From: Gordonia bronchialis DSM 43247
Lineage (GTDB): Bacteria; Actinomycetota; Actinomycetes; Mycobacteriales; Mycobacteriaceae
Reading direction: 5' to 3'
Length of the DNA: 64,000 bases
Assembly (NCBI RefSeq): GCF_000024785.1
Contig: NC_013441.1
Coordinates: 3,162,001-3,226,000 of the forward strand
Shown here: positions 50,268 to 60,086 of the stretch, piece after piece
Layout: every line of letters starts with the position of its first letter
How positions within the stretch are numbered: position 1 is the stretch's first letter
Notes under the pieces: generated by a model
Database searches by the model: none
The model's input: the letters and a program-made list of their open reading frames with translations, nothing else
Told to the model about the DNA's origin: nothing
Position numbers and translations under genes: made by a program

Positions 50268-50960
50268 ATGGCAGCAAAGACGACCCGGGCCGAGAACCGC
50301 GCGACGATGGAGGCACGGATCCGGCGGCTCGGCCGCGAGCATCTGAGCACCCATGGCGCAGCGGGGCTGTCGCTGCGGGCGATCGCACGGGATCTCGGGG
50401 TGGTGTCCTCGGCCGTCTACCGGTACGTACCCTCGCGTGATGATCTGCTGACCGCATTGGTGGTGGAGGCCTACAGCGACCTCGCCGACACCGTGGAACG
50501 CGCCGTCACCGAGCACGACCCGGATCGGCCGCACGACCGGCTGTTCGCGGCCTGCCGGACGATGCGGGCGTGGGCCGTGGCCGATCCGCCACGCTGGGCG
50601 TTGCTCTACGGCAGCCCGGTCCCCGGGTACGCCGCGCCTGCCGAACAGACCGTCGGCCCCGGCACCCGGGTGATCGCGATGGTGATCGGTGAGCTGGCAC
50701 GCGCGGAGTCGGCCGGCCTGTTGACCCCGCGCGCGAGGCCGGTGCCGGTCGAGCTCAGTGACGACTTCGGCGCCATCCGAACCGAATTCGGCTCGACCAT
50801 CTCCGACGACGCGCTCCTGGTCGCGACCGCACTCTGGTCGACGACGATCGGCGCCATCGGCCTCGAGGTGTTCGGACAGTACGGGCCTGACACCTTTTCC
50901 GCACCGGAACTCCTCTTCGACGCCCAGATCGCCGGTGCGCTCGCCGACGTCGACCGGTGA
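50268..50960 (+). CDS. TetR-family transcriptional regulator
   Basis: A 230-aa repressor. The helix-turn-helix lies at about residues 27-50 (LSLRAIARDLGVVSSAVYRYV) after a basic start. The C-terminal part (RWALLYGSPVPGYAAPA, ALWSTTIGAIGLEVFGQYG) resembles the WHG-type TetR ligand domain. ATG 50268 is chosen over an in-frame ATG at 50178 because the longer form would run through both operators. GAGAAT ends 6 nt upstream, so the mRNA is nearly or fully leaderless. It is divergent from the Ddn-like reductase, its likely target. The ligand is unknown. Confidence 0.88.
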   Translation: MAAKTTRAENRATMEARIRRLGREHLSTHGAAGLSLRAIARDLGVVSSAVYRYVPSRDDLLTALVVEAYSDLADTVERAVTEHDPDRPHDRLFAACRTMRAWAVADPPRWALLYGSPVPGYAAPAEQTVGPGTRVIAMVIGELARAESAGLLTPRARPVPVELSDDFGAIRTEFGSTISDDALLVATALWSTTIGAIGLEVFGQYGPDTFSAPELLFDAQIAGALADVDR

Positions 50961-50963
50961 GAG

Positions 50964-51866
50964 TCACCGCGCGATCGACCGTGGCGTCGCGATGCCGATC
51001 AGCTTGTCGGGGTTGCGGATGGCGTAGATGTTGCGAACCACACCGTCGCCGACCTCGAGGACGAAGACGCCCTGCAACGCACCGTCGAAGTACACCCGGA
51101 GTCCGGGCAGGCTGTTGAAGATCGCCGACTCCACCCGAAGGTCGTCGACCTTGGCCCCGACTTGCGTGAAAGCGGCGAGAAGCCGGGCCACTGCGAGTGC
51201 ACCGCGCACCGGCCGCCGGACCGCGGACGCCTTGCCGTCACTGTCGGCGACGAACTGCACCTCGGGCGCGAGGATCGTCATCAGCGTTGTCACGTCGCCG
51301 GATTCGGCAGCCGCCAGGAACGACGCGGTGATCTCGGCCGTGCGGGCCGCGTCCACCGGCTCGAAGCGCGGCCGGCGGGCCGCGACGTGCGCACGGGCAC
51401 GGTGGGCGATCTGGCGAACCGACGTCGCCGTGCGCCCGACCATCTCCGCGATCTCGTCGTGACCGAAACCGAAGACCTCACGAAGCACGAACACCGCGCG
51501 CTCATCGGGGCCGAGGGTTTCCAGGACCACCAGCATCGCGGTCGAAACCGATTCCGCGAGCAGCACATCGGCGGCCGCGTCGTGTTCGTCGAGCAGGATC
51601 GGCTCGGGTAACCACGGACCCACATAGTCCTCCCGTCGCCGAGAGCGTGCGCGCACCACGTTCAGCGACTGTCGGGTGACCACCTTGGCCAGATAGGCCC
51701 GATCCTCCCGGACCTCGTCGAGGTCGACCTCGGCCCATCGTAGGTACGCGTCCTGGAGCACGTCGTCGGATTCGGTTGCCGAGCCCAGGATCTCGTAGGC
51801 GATGGTGAACAGCAGAGGTCGCAATTCGACGAATCGCGCGGCGTGTTCGTCGCTTCCGACGGCCAT
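50964..51866 (-). CDS. ECF41-type sigma factor with fused SnoaL-like domain
   Basis: A 300-aa sigma factor. Region 2 (residues about 10-75: PLLFTIAYEILGSATESDDV) and region 4 (about 120-170: VFVLREVFGFGHDEIAEMVG) are joined by a linker with the ECF41 hallmark WLPEP. A C-terminal SnoaL-like domain of about 115 residues carries FVADSDGKASAVRRPV, close to the DGGGK motif of the group. ECF41 sigmas lack an anti-sigma factor and are regulated by this fused domain; SigJ of M. tuberculosis is the relative. The start overlaps the flavoprotein stop by 1 bp. Both are probably transcribed from an ECF41 promoter upstream of the flavoprotein. Confidence 0.92.
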   Translation of the reverse strand: MAVGSDEHAARFVELRPLLFTIAYEILGSATESDDVLQDAYLRWAEVDLDEVREDRAYLAKVVTRQSLNVVRARSRRREDYVGPWLPEPILLDEHDAAADVLLAESVSTAMLVVLETLGPDERAVFVLREVFGFGHDEIAEMVGRTATSVRQIAHRARAHVAARRPRFEPVDAARTAEITASFLAAAESGDVTTLMTILAPEVQFVADSDGKASAVRRPVRGALAVARLLAAFTQVGAKVDDLRVESAIFNSLPGLRVYFDGALQGVFVLEVGDGVVRNIYAIRNPDKLIGIATPRSIAR

Positions 51867-53095
51867 CAGATGATCCCCTCGGACGCAGTGCTACCCGCCG
51901 GCACCTCGAGTACACGTTCCTGCCCGCCGACCGACGGCGACGAACCGGGGCGCCGCTTCTCCATCCGCAGGCTCCAGATGACGCTGCGGCACACCAGTTC
52001 CTTGAGCGCCGCACCGGTTCGTCCGGAGATCACGACGCGGGCCGGGGTGTCGTCGCGATGCGTGCCCTGGATCACCGCGCCGTGGCGGCCCAGCGACGTG
52101 CACTGCCCGACGAAGGCGACCGAGACCGGCGCGGGCGCTTCGCCGCGGAGCCGGGCGAGGACCGTGTCGGCGGCGTGCGGACCGAGTTGCGTGGCGGCCT
52201 GGCAGCTCATCCGGAAGGGCACACCCGAGGGCGCCACCGCATCACCGGCGCCGACGATACGCGGATCATCGATGCTGGTCAGCGTCTCGTCGGCGAGGAG
52301 CCGGCCGATCGGATCGGTGCGCAGACCGCTCACCGCGGCCAGCTCGGGCACCCCGAATCCGGCGGCGACGATCGACGTCACACTGGGCAGCGTCTGCATC
52401 CGGCCATCAGGTCCCACAACGGTCACGGTATCGGCCGCAACCGCCGCCACACGATGGTCTTCGATGATCTCGACACCGAGTCGGCGCAGCGTCCGGCGCG
52501 CGATGCGCCGGGCGCGGGTGCCGAACGCCGGCGCCAGCGGTCCGCGGCACACCAGTCGGACGGTACGCCCGGCCTCAGCGAGTTCGGCGGCCAGTTCGAT
52601 GCCGGTGAAACCGCCGCCGATCACCGTCGTCGGCGAGGCCGGCGCCGTCGTGGCGAGATGTCCCCGAAGTTCCTGTGCCACTTCCCAGTCGCCGAACACG
52701 AAGCCGTGCTCGGCAACACCGTCGATGGTGACCGGCGCACGACCGGTCGAGCCGACGGCGTAGATCAGCTGGTCATAGGGCAGCGATTCTCCGGACGCGA
52801 GTTCGACACGGCCCGCCGCGACATCGATTCGGGTCGCGGTGTCGACGACGAGACGTACGTCGTCGGCCAGCACCGTGCCGTATTCGGCGTCGGCGACGCC
52901 GGTCCCGGTGGCCCACTGGTGCAACCGAATCCGATGCACGAAATGCGGCCGTGGGTTCACCAGGTTCACCTGTGCGGCGCCGGCGCGTACGGCGGCACCG
53001 AGCCGGTTGGCCGCCAGCGTGCCCGCGTAACCGCCGCCGATCACGACGATGCGAGGCGCGGTGGGCTCTTCGGCGCTGTGCGGTGTGGTGTTCAT
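51866..53095 (-). CDS. NAD(P)/FAD-dependent oxidoreductase (type II NADH dehydrogenase-like)
   Basis: A 409-aa pyridine nucleotide-disulfide oxidoreductase family flavoprotein. The FAD-binding motif is IVVIGGGYAGTLAANRL near residue 16, the NAD(P) motif is TVIGGGFTGIELAAELAEAG in mid-protein, and the FAD ribityl block DDPRIVGAGDAVAP follows. It resembles Ndh-2-type quinone reductases, but no membrane anchor is obvious. ATG 53095 has AGGAG at 6 nt spacing. It is cotranscribed with the ECF41 sigma gene (1-bp overlap). ECF41 genes commonly sit beside oxidoreductases, so this is the likely regulated partner; the substrate is unknown. Confidence 0.9.
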   Translation of the reverse strand: MNTTPHSAEEPTAPRIVVIGGGYAGTLAANRLGAAVRAGAAQVNLVNPRPHFVHRIRLHQWATGTGVADAEYGTVLADDVRLVVDTATRIDVAAGRVELASGESLPYDQLIYAVGSTGRAPVTIDGVAEHGFVFGDWEVAQELRGHLATTAPASPTTVIGGGFTGIELAAELAEAGRTVRLVCRGPLAPAFGTRARRIARRTLRRLGVEIIEDHRVAAVAADTVTVVGPDGRMQTLPSVTSIVAAGFGVPELAAVSGLRTDPIGRLLADETLTSIDDPRIVGAGDAVAPSGVPFRMSCQAATQLGPHAADTVLARLRGEAPAPVSVAFVGQCTSLGRHGAVIQGTHRDDTPARVVISGRTGAALKELVCRSVIWSLRMEKRRPGSSPSVGGQERVLEVPAGSTASEGII

Positions 53096-53132
53096 GATTG
53101 CTCCTCGGATTGACGTCTGACGACAACCCTGA

Positions 53133-53159
53133 GACACCGCGCCGCGCCGAAATGTGACA
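53133..53159 (-). promoter_or_regulatory. ECF41 sigma-dependent promoter
   Basis: On the minus strand TGTCACA (53159-53153) is followed by exactly 16 nt and TGTC (53136-53133). The published ECF41 promoter, as I recall it, is TGTCACA-N16-CGTC, so the -35 matches fully and the -10 three of four. It lies 38 bp before the flavoprotein ATG, so the sigma factor probably drives its own two-gene operon. Confidence 0.72.
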
Positions 53160-53228
53160 GTGGCGCCTATGACGTCAGCCCACCATTGGTTTCGACGCGG
53201 CTCGGGCTCAACCAACAGGTAGGCGCAG

Positions 53229-56200
53229 TCAGGACACCTTGGTGAGGTCCGCGCTGACCCCGTCACCGAGCTCGATCGCCCCGGTGGCGTCCGCGAGCAC
53301 CTCGAACCGCACCGCAAGAACCTCACCCGCGATCAGCCCGGCGTGCCGGGTGGCCCAGTCGAGACGGGTGTCGGGAACATACAGCCGCACCTCGATGCGG
53401 TCGGACACATCGAGTCCGGCGTTGCGGCGCGCATCCTGCAGTTCGCGAATCCGGTCCTTGGCCCACCCCTCGGCCTCGAGTTCCTCGGTGACCGTGGTGT
53501 CGAGGACAACGAGCCCGCGCCCACCGGGCAGTTCCGCCGTCGAATCCGGTTCCACCGCGACGAGTTTGCGCGTGTACTCACCCTCGGCGAGGTCGATACC
53601 GTCGGCGCTGACCACGTCGGAACCGTCGTCACCGGCACGAACCGACCAGTTGCCGGCCTTGACCGCCTTGATGACCCGCTGGACATCCTTGCCGAGCCGC
53701 GGGCCGGCCGCCCGCGCGTTCACCACGAGTTCGTAGCGTCCGTAGGCTGCGGTGTCAGTGGACAACGACACCTCCTTGACGTTCATCTCGTCGGCGATGA
53801 GCGCGGTGAACGGCTGCAGCCGCTCAGCGGTCGGCGAGGCAACGGTCAACCGCGACAACGGGAGTCGCACCCGCAACTGGTTGGCCTTGCGGACACTCGA
53901 CGCGGTCGAGCACACCTGCTGGACCTCGTCCATCGCGGCCACCAGCTCGGCGTCGGCAGGCAGTTCGTCGGCCGCCGGCCAGTCCGTCAGATGCACCGAA
54001 CGCTCGCCGGTCAGGCCGCGCCAGATCGCCTCGGTGGCCAGCGGCAGCAGCGGGGCGGCCAGCCGGGCGGCCACCTCGAGCACGGTGTACAGCGTGTCGA
54101 AGGCGTCCGGATCGGTGTCCTGCCCTGCCCAGAATCGTGAACGGGACCGTCGCACATACCAATTGGTCAGGGACTCGACGAAGCCGCGGAACGATTCGCA
54201 GGCACCGGCGATGTCGTAGACGTCGAGCGCCGCGGTCATCGTCTCCCGCGTGGTCGCCAGCTTGGCCAGGATGTAGCGATCCAGCACGTGCGTCGAATCG
54301 GTCCGCCAGGTGGCCGGACGCTCGGCGTAGAGCTGCAAGAAGCTGTAGGCGTTCCACAGCGGCAGCAGCGCCTGCCGCACGCCCTCACGGATTCCGCGCT
54401 CGGTGACCACGAGGTTGCCGCCGCGCAGCACCGGTGAGGCCATCAGGAACCAGCGCATCGCGTCGGAGCCGTCACGGTCGAAGACCTCGTTGACGTCGGG
54501 ATAGTTGCGCTTGGATTTCGACATCTTCTGGCCGTCGTCGCCGAGCACGATGCCGTGGGCGATCACGCTCTTGAACGCCGGCCGGTCGAACAGCGCAGTG
54601 GCCAGGACATGCAAGTTGTAGAACCAGCCACGGGTCTGCCCGTTGTACTCGACGATGAAATCGCCTGGATTGTGCGGCAATTCGCCCGCGGCGTCATCCC
54701 CGTCGAACCAGTCGGCGTTCTCGAAGGGATAATGCACCTGCGCATACGGCATCGACCCGGATTCGAACCAGCAGTCGAGAACCTCGGGGACCCGGCGCAT
54801 CGTCGAATTGCCGGTCGGGTCATCGGGATTGGGCCGGGTCAGCTCATCGATGTAGGGCCGGTGCAGGTTGTCCGGCCGCACGCCGAAGTCGCGTTCGAGT
54901 TCGTCCAGGGATCCGTACACGTCCACGCGCGGGTACTCCGGGTCGTCGGAGATCCACACCGGGATCGGCGCTCCCCAGAACCGGTTTCGGCTGATATTCC
55001 AATCGCGCGCACCCTCGAGCCACTTGCCGAACTGCCCGTCGCGGATGTGTTCGGGTGACCAGGTGATCTGCTTGTTCAGTTCGAGCATCCGCTCCTTGAT
55101 CGGGCCCACAGCCACGAACCACGACGGAACCGCCATGTAGATCAACGGTTTTCCGGACCGCCACGAATGCGGATAGGAGTGCTCGATGGTCTCGTGCCGC
55201 AGCACCCGACCGGCCGCCTTGAGGTCCTTGATGATCACCGGGTTGGCGTCGAAGACCATCAGACCCTCGTACGGCGGGACCTGCGCGGTGAAGCGTCCGC
55301 CCGGATCGAGCGGCTGCACCACCTCGATGCCGTTGGCGGTCGCGAGTTCCATGTCCTCCTCACCGAAGGCGGGAGCGAGGTGCACGATGCCGGTGCCGTC
55401 CTCGGTGGTCACGTAGTCGCCCAACAGCACCCGGTGGGCGCCCGGATGTCCGACGAAGAAGTCGAACGGCGGTGTGTAGGAAAGACCTTCGAGCTCCGAT
55501 CCGCGGTAGCTCCCGAGGACCTCGGTCTCACCGAGTTCCTTGGCGTAGCTGCCCAGCAGCGCCTTCGCGAGCAGATACTGCTGACCGTCGGACGATGCGA
55601 CGTGCACGTACTCGACGTCGGGATGCACGGCAACGGCCAGGTTGGACGGCAGGGTCCACGGCGTGGTCGTCCAGATCAGCGCGTTGACCCCGTCGAGCGG
55701 TGATCCGGGCGCCCGCAACGGCATTCGCACGGTGACTGCCGGGTCCTGCCGCATGCGGTAGGCGTCGTCGAGTTTGGACTCCTGGTTGCTCAGCGGCGTC
55801 TGTTCGTACCAGCTGTACGGCAGGACCCGGTAGCCCTGATAGATCAGGCCCTTGTCGTGCAGCCGCTTGAACGCCCACATCACCGACTCCATGAAGTCGA
55901 TGTCCAGGGTCTTGTAGTCGTTGTCGAAGTCCACCCAGCGTGCCTGCCGGGTCACATAGTCGCGCCATTCGCCGGTGTAGCGCAGCACCGAGTCGCGACA
56001 GAAGGCGTTGAATTTCTCCACGCCCATCGTCTCGATCTCGGACTTGTCGGTGATGCCGAGTTGGCGTTCGGCCTCGAGTTCGGCGGGCAGGCCGTGGGTG
56101 TCCCAGCCGAAGCGGCGTTCCACCCTCTTGCCGCGCATGGTCTGGTAACGCGGCACCACGTCTTTGACGTAGCCGGTCAGCAGATGACCGTAGTGCGGCA

Positions 56201-56465
56201 GGCCGTTGGCGAACGGTGGGCCGTCGTAGAAGACGAACTCCGGGCTGCCGGACCGGTTCTCGATGGAGGCGGCAAAGGTGTTGTCGGCGTCCCAGTAGCT
56301 CAGCACGTGCTGCTCGACGTCCGGGAACGACGGGGTGCTGCGTCCGGTCTCACCGCCGGCCGTCATGTCGACGACGGGGTAGACGCGGCCGGTCTGGGGT
56401 GCCTTCTCCGCGGCTACCTTCTCCTGGGATGCGCCGTCCTGGGATGCGCTGTTCGGGTCCGTCAC
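53229..56465 (-). CDS. ileS: Isoleucyl-tRNA synthetase
   Basis: IleS (1078 aa) charges tRNA-Ile. Class I signatures are present: the HIGH-type segment [11 protein letters not shown] and the KMSKS loop ([12 protein letters not shown]). The CP1 editing domain includes [13 protein letters not shown] and the HEID-type [15 protein letters not shown] block. The C-terminal region ([20 protein letters not shown], then a DUF-like tail) is of the long eukaryote-like type found in actinobacteria. The GTG at 56465 has GAGGAGA 7 nt upstream. That ribosome site is the control point of the T-box leader. The upstream in-frame extension is leader sequence, not protein. Confidence 0.96.
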   Translation of the reverse strand: MTDPNSASQDGASQEKVAAEKAPQTGRVYPVVDMTAGGETGRSTPSFPDVEQHVLSYWDADNTFAASIENRSGSPEFVFYDGPPFANGLPHYGHLLTGYVKDVVPRYQTMRGKRVERRFGWDTHGLPAELEAERQLGITDKSEIETMGVEKFNAFCRDSVLRYTGEWRDYVTRQARWVDFDNDYKTLDIDFMESVMWAFKRLHDKGLIYQGYRVLPYSWYEQTPLSNQESKLDDAYRMRQDPAVTVRMPLRAPGSPLDGVNALIWTTTPWTLPSNLAVAVHPDVEYVHVASSDGQQYLLAKALLGSYAKELGETEVLGSYRGSELEGLSYTPPFDFFVGHPGAHRVLLGDYVTTEDGTGIVHLAPAFGEEDMELATANGIEVVQPLDPGGRFTAQVPPYEGLMVFDANPVIIKDLKAAGRVLRHETIEHSYPHSWRSGKPLIYMAVPSWFVAVGPIKERMLELNKQITWSPEHIRDGQFGKWLEGARDWNISRNRFWGAPIPVWISDDPEYPRVDVYGSLDELERDFGVRPDNLHRPYIDELTRPNPDDPTGNSTMRRVPEVLDCWFESGSMPYAQVHYPFENADWFDGDDAAGELPHNPGDFIVEYNGQTRGWFYNLHVLATALFDRPAFKSVIAHGIVLGDDGQKMSKSKRNYPDVNEVFDRDGSDAMRWFLMASPVLRGGNLVVTERGIREGVRQALLPLWNAYSFLQLYAERPATWRTDSTHVLDRYILAKLATTRETMTAALDVYDIAGACESFRGFVESLTNWYVRRSRSRFWAGQDTDPDAFDTLYTVLEVAARLAAPLLPLATEAIWRGLTGERSVHLTDWPAADELPADAELVAAMDEVQQVCSTASSVRKANQLRVRLPLSRLTVASPTAERLQPFTALIADEMNVKEVSLSTDTAAYGRYELVVNARAAGPRLGKDVQRVIKAVKAGNWSVRAGDDGSDVVSADGIDLAEGEYTRKLVAVEPDSTAELPGGRGLVVLDTTVTEELEAEGWAKDRIRELQDARRNAGLDVSDRIEVRLYVPDTRLDWATRHAGLIAGEVLAVRFEVLADATGAIELGDGVSADLTKVS

Positions 56466-56472
56466 GGTCGGT

Positions 56473-56723
56473 CTCCTCGTGCCAGTGTTGGTCGGCACGG
56501 GGACGCACACCGGAGGCCTGCGCGGTACCACCCCGCTTGCGCCGGGTACACCCGACGCCACTCACGAACCGCGTTCGGATGACCTCGTCGCATGAGATCT
56601 TCTTGCGGCCCTACGGCTGTGTCGGGCCGCACCCGCCCGGTTCTACTGGGAATCCCGACGCAGAGATCGTGCGCCTGGCTTCCGTTCTTCCGGGTGCTCC
56701 CCGGTGATGGCCGGATCAACGCG
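56473..56723 (-). ncRNA. T-box riboswitch (ileS leader, translational type)
   Basis: The leader of ileS contains the T-box UGGUACCGCG (56530-56521) within GCGGGGTGGTACCGCG; UGGU would pair with the ACCA end of uncharged tRNA-Ile. The 5' part, GTTGATCCGGCCATCACCGG, carries the specifier codon AUC (56716-56714), and AGTAGAACCGGGCGGG follows, closely resembling the M. tuberculosis ileS T-box as I recall it. A CCUCC (56516-56512) can pair with the GAGGAG ribosome site (56478-56473). Uncharged tRNA-Ile is therefore expected to free the ribosome site and raise translation. Confidence 0.9.
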
Positions 56724-56729
56724 GTACTC

Positions 56730-56735
56730 AGTGTA
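56730..56735 (-). promoter_or_regulatory. -10 box of the ileS T-box transcript
   Basis: TACACT on the minus strand lies just before the T-box; transcription would start near 56723. A TTGGCG 19 nt further upstream (56760-56755) is a possible -35. Confidence 0.5.
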
Positions 56736-56810
56736 GCGAGCGTTCGTGGACGACCGCCAATTGATTACGCGGACCCGCGCGGACCGAGGTGCCGGCTCGC
56801 CACAGGCCAC

Positions 56811-57602
56811 TCAGTCCAGTGGCGGGCGCCAGTTGGGATCGAGCGGATCGAATGTCGGTTTGGGCCGCTCCGGTTCGGTGGGACGCGCGCCCGGCTCGGG
56901 TGTGCGGCCGCCCCGCGGGTCCTCCCCGCGCTGGGGGTCGCTCCCGGGCCGGGGGTCGCTTCCGGGCTGGGGGTAGGGACGTGCTTGGTAGCCGCCGGGA
57001 CCGTATCGGCCCGGCCCCTGCTCGGATGGCCCCTGCTCGAATGGACGCTGGGGGGAAGGAACCGGCTGATCACCGGAACGCCACCCTCCGGTGTTCCCCG
57101 GCGTCGGGGGCGCCGGCGTCCGGTACGGGGCGGTGTCGGGTTGCGGCCGGGCGGGCGTCTCGGATCCACCGACGGATCTCAGGTAGTCCTCGAGTCCACC
57201 TTCGCGCGCCTGTTCGGGCGGCGTGTCCGGCGACACCGCGGAATGCCGCCCACTGTCTGTCGTGGTGGTGTGGCCGTCAGTGGTGCGGGGGCCGGACGTG
57301 TGCTCGTCCGGGACACCATTCCCGCCACCGGGCGCGGCGAGGTGCTCGGTCGGCGCGTCGACGCGATCGGTGACCGGTTCCGCGGCGTGCTCGGCGTCCG
57401 CGTCGTCGGCTCCCGGAACGAGGTCCTCGATGGAACGGGAGTTGCCACGCCGGCCCGATCCGATGACGTCGATCAAGAGGAACGCCAGACCGATCAGGCA
57501 GATCACGATGCAGGCGACCGCCAACCACACCTGGCCGGTGATCAGGCCGAGGATGAGCAACACGAACCCGACGAGGGTTGCGGCCAGCGCCAGGGTCAGC
57601 AC
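56811..57602 (-). CDS. Two-helix membrane protein with long disordered tail
   Basis: A 263-aa protein with two N-terminal membrane helices (about residues 3-22 and 26-46) and a cytoplasmic tail of about 215 residues rich in Pro, Gly, Asp and Arg, with PGSDPRPGSDPQRGEDP-like repeats and a WRPPLD end. I do not recognise a defined domain. It lies directly downstream of wag31 (39-bp gap, same strand) and upstream of the ileS leader, so a role in the envelope or polar growth is possible but only inferred. The GTG at 57602 has a GGCGGGTG-type ribosome site. Confidence 0.75.
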   Translation of the reverse strand: MLTLALAATLVGFVLLILGLITGQVWLAVACIVICLIGLAFLLIDVIGSGRRGNSRSIEDLVPGADDADAEHAAEPVTDRVDAPTEHLAAPGGGNGVPDEHTSGPRTTDGHTTTTDSGRHSAVSPDTPPEQAREGGLEDYLRSVGGSETPARPQPDTAPYRTPAPPTPGNTGGWRSGDQPVPSPQRPFEQGPSEQGPGRYGPGGYQARPYPQPGSDPRPGSDPQRGEDPRGGRTPEPGARPTEPERPKPTFDPLDPNWRPPLD

Positions 57603-57641
57603 GTCACCCGCCGCCTAAGCTTGCGCATCGAGGGGCAGTAC

Positions 57642-58472
57642 TCAGCTCGGCGAGTAGCTGCTGTACCCGCCGCTACCCGGATCCGTCTGGAAGGAGGGAT
57701 CGGGACGGCCGTTCTCGACGGGCGCCGCGCTGCCGCGTTGCTGCAGTTCCTCGAGCTGGGATTCCAGGTAGGTCTTCAGCCGGGTGCGGTACTCGCGTTC
57801 GAACGTCTTGAGTTGTTCGATACGGCCCTCGAGAACCACACGCTGCTGGTTGATGGTGCCCATGATCTCCGAGTGTTTGCGCTCGGCGTCGCTCTGCAGG
57901 GCGTCGGCACGTTCCTGGGCCTGCCGCAGCTGGGCCTCCGAACGGGTCTGCGCGTCGGCGAGGATCGCCTCCGAGCGCTGCCGCGCATCGGCGAGCATCG
58001 CGTCGGACTTGGTCTGGGCCTCCGACACCATGGCGTCGGCCCGGGCGTGCGCGTCGGCCAGCATCGCGTCGGCGTCGCTGCGTGCGCTGCTGGTCAGACG
58101 ATCGGCGGTGTCCTGGGCGAGCGCCAGCACGCGAGCGGCGCGCACATGCGAGTCGTCCTGCTCACCGCCGCCGGTGGGTGCCGCCGGTGCCGCGGGCGCC
58201 GGGGCCGGCGTCGGCTCGGGGGTGGCGACGGCGAAAGCCTGGGTCCGGTCGTCGGTCGTGCTGGTCGCACCACCCGACGACTTGGCATCGGCGAGCTCAC
58301 CTTCGAGCTCTTCGACGCGCTGTTTGAGATCGGAGTTCTCCTCGATCAGGCGGGCCAGCTCCGCCTCGACAAAGTCGAGGAACTGGTCGACTTCATCCTC
58401 GTTGTAGCCGCGCTTACCGATAGGCGGTTTGCTGAACGCGACGTTGTGCACATCAGCTGGAGTCAGCCGCAT
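57642..58472 (-). CDS. wag31: DivIVA-family polar growth protein Wag31
   Basis: Wag31/DivIVA (276 aa) marks the cell poles and directs tip growth in mycolic-acid bacteria. The N-terminal membrane-curvature domain is clear: [20 protein letters not shown], then [21 protein letters not shown] variable Thr/Pro/Ala linker (about residues 65-105) separates it from a long coiled coil with [24 protein letters not shown] heptads. ATG 58472 is preceded by AGGGGA at 6 nt; an ATG 15 bp upstream is less likely. In mycobacteria the linker contains a PknA/B phosphosite; here the Thr-rich [11 protein letters not shown] region is the candidate. Confidence 0.96.
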   Translation of the reverse strand: MRLTPADVHNVAFSKPPIGKRGYNEDEVDQFLDFVEAELARLIEENSDLKQRVEELEGELADAKSSGGATSTTDDRTQAFAVATPEPTPAPAPAAPAAPTGGGEQDDSHVRAARVLALAQDTADRLTSSARSDADAMLADAHARADAMVSEAQTKSDAMLADARQRSEAILADAQTRSEAQLRQAQERADALQSDAERKHSEIMGTINQQRVVLEGRIEQLKTFEREYRTRLKTYLESQLEELQQRGSAAPVENGRPDPSFQTDPGSGGYSSYSPS

Positions 58473-58837
58473 GTCGGTTCCCCTCATGTCGTTTGGAGCG
58501 TTGTCTTCAGTTTGTGGGACGCACACCCTGAGGCCGGAATCTCGATGACCCATTCTCCAGGCTGCACTACCCATACATACCAGTCAAAATCTGTAACTGG
58601 CGTCCCATCCTGTCACACCCGAACCGTTCGTTGCAGTCCTTCGATGCGCTCTCGCAATGAAACGGTCACTCGATGATGACATTTAACGGTAGAACATCCC
58701 ACCGCGGACAGGTAGTGACCTGCGAATAGTTTTCTCCGACGACGCTGGTACGTCCGTACCGGACGTCATTCACGCATGTCCCGGGGGTAAGGACTACGCC
58801 TGCGAGAAATCAGGAAAACGGTTTCGGCGGAGCGAGC
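58473..58837. other. 365-bp intergenic region between wag31 and yggT
   Basis: No coding frame. It is less GC-rich than its surroundings and must hold the wag31 promoter on the minus strand; TTGACT followed by TGGTATGTAT (about 58570-58590) is promoter-like, but I cannot fix a -10. ACGTCC-GTACC-GGACGT (58750-58766) and CAGGT-AGTG-ACCTG (58709-58722) are small inverted repeats; the first may help end the yggT transcript. Confidence 0.4.
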
Positions 58838-59167
58838 TCAGATCACTCCGGCGGCCATCAGCGCAGAGGCCATCGCACTGTTGCGCAGACCGGACACGAC
58901 GTTCATCGCGATGATCACCACGATCATGACGATCATCAGCGAGAGATCGAGCCGTACCGGCCCCAGCGGGATCGGCGGGAGAACCCGACGCAACGCCTTG
59001 ATCGGCGGATCCGTTGTCGTGAAGATCACTTCCAGGATCACCACGGTGACTCCGGTTGGCCGCCAGTCCCGGGCAAAAGTCCGCACCAGTTCGACGACGA
59101 GCCGAGCCAGTAGGAGCAACCAATAGATCAGCAGGAGGAAGTAGAGAACATCCCAGATAACCGCCAC
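58838..59167 (-). CDS. yggT: YggT-family membrane protein
   Basis: A 109-aa protein with two hydrophobic regions (about residues 5-28 and 75-92) flanking the family segment FTTTDPPIKALRRVLPPIPLGPVRLDLS. YggT proteins are found beside division genes in many bacteria and are linked to membrane and osmotic physiology, with no fixed biochemical role. The GTG at 59167 gives a normal-length protein. It lies between sepF (57-bp gap) and wag31 in the order ftsZ-pgeF-yggS-sepF-yggT-wag31 shared by Gram-positive bacteria. Confidence 0.92.
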   Translation of the reverse strand: MAVIWDVLYFLLLIYWLLLLARLVVELVRTFARDWRPTGVTVVILEVIFTTTDPPIKALRRVLPPIPLGPVRLDLSLMIVMIVVIIAMNVVSGLRNSAMASALMAAGVI

Positions 59168-59224
59168 GGGTCAAGATTGCCTGAAAGGTCGGGTCGTCTG
59201 CGAATCCGCCGGTGTATCCGCTGC

Positions 59225-59992
59225 TCAGCTGTGGTTGTAGAAGCCGGTCTCGGCGATCTTGCGCCGATCCTCGGGCGACACGTCCACGTCCGCCGGCGAG
59301 AGGAGGAAGACCTTGGTGGCCACCTTGTCGAAGGAGCCGCGCAAGGCGAAGGCCAGACCCGCGGCGAAATCGACGAGACGCTTGGCGTCGTCGTTGCTCA
59401 TGTCGACGAGATCCATGATGACCGGATTGCCGTCGCGGAACCGCTCACCGATGGTGCGTGCCTCGCTGTAATCCGAAGGCCGCAGCGTGGTGATCTTCTG
59501 CAGCGGACTGTCGGCGAAGACGCGCTCGAGTTCGGCACGCTGCTCGGCACTCATCGCACGCGGACCGGCCGCCCGCAGTGCCGCGCTGCTGGTCCGCTGC
59601 AGCGGCTCGAGCCGCGCCCCACCGCGCAGATCGCCGCCGCGCAGATCAGCACCCCGCAGTTCGCCGACGGCGCGGACCCGATCCATCGCCTCCACCGACG
59701 GACGTGCACCCGCGTAGGCGTATTCGGGCTCGAAACCCGTGTCGTAGCCGGCGTAGCGACGCTCCTCGGCGTAGGCGAGGTCCACGTCGCGGTAACCGAG
59801 GTCGCGCATCGGAGGTTCGCCGTAGCCGGGCTCGTAACCGTCTCCGTAGTAGTCGTCACCGCGAACGTCGTTGCGGTAGCCGCGATCTCGCGAACCGCGC
59901 ATGGGGCCGGCCGGCTCGTCGAGGTAATCGTCCTCGTACTCGCTCGGCGGCACCATGCCGAAATACGCCTTGAACTTCTGCATCGTGGTCAT
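59225..59992 (-). CDS. sepF: Cell division protein SepF
   Basis: SepF (255 aa) anchors FtsZ to the membrane and shapes the Z-ring. The N-terminal amphipathic helix (TTMQKFKAYFGM) is followed by an Asp/Tyr/Gly-rich disordered linker (about residues 20-165, with YEDDYLDEP and RGADLRGGDLRGG). The globular domain (about 165-250) has ITTLRPSDYSEARTIGERFRDGNPVIMDL (in parts), DAKRLVDFAAGL and KVFLLSPADVDVS. ATG 59992 has GGGAGG at 7 nt. The gene lies 94 bp downstream of yggS; that spacer shows no clear promoter. Confidence 0.95.
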   Translation of the reverse strand: MTTMQKFKAYFGMVPPSEYEDDYLDEPAGPMRGSRDRGYRNDVRGDDYYGDGYEPGYGEPPMRDLGYRDVDLAYAEERRYAGYDTGFEPEYAYAGARPSVEAMDRVRAVGELRGADLRGGDLRGGARLEPLQRTSSAALRAAGPRAMSAEQRAELERVFADSPLQKITTLRPSDYSEARTIGERFRDGNPVIMDLVDMSNDDAKRLVDFAAGLAFALRGSFDKVATKVFLLSPADVDVSPEDRRKIAETGFYNHS

Positions 59993-60086
59993 ATTCGGCC
60001 TCCCTGTCGACGACGCCGCTTCGCTGCCGTGCCCGGTGTTGCTTGAGTTGTCGGTGTTCTGCTTGGTTCTGTTGTGACTAATGTGA

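Noticed and set aside
58709..58766. Terminator hairpins between yggT and wag31.
   Set aside because: The arms are only 5-6 bp and no T-run follows on the transcribed strand, so they are noted only as inverted repeats.
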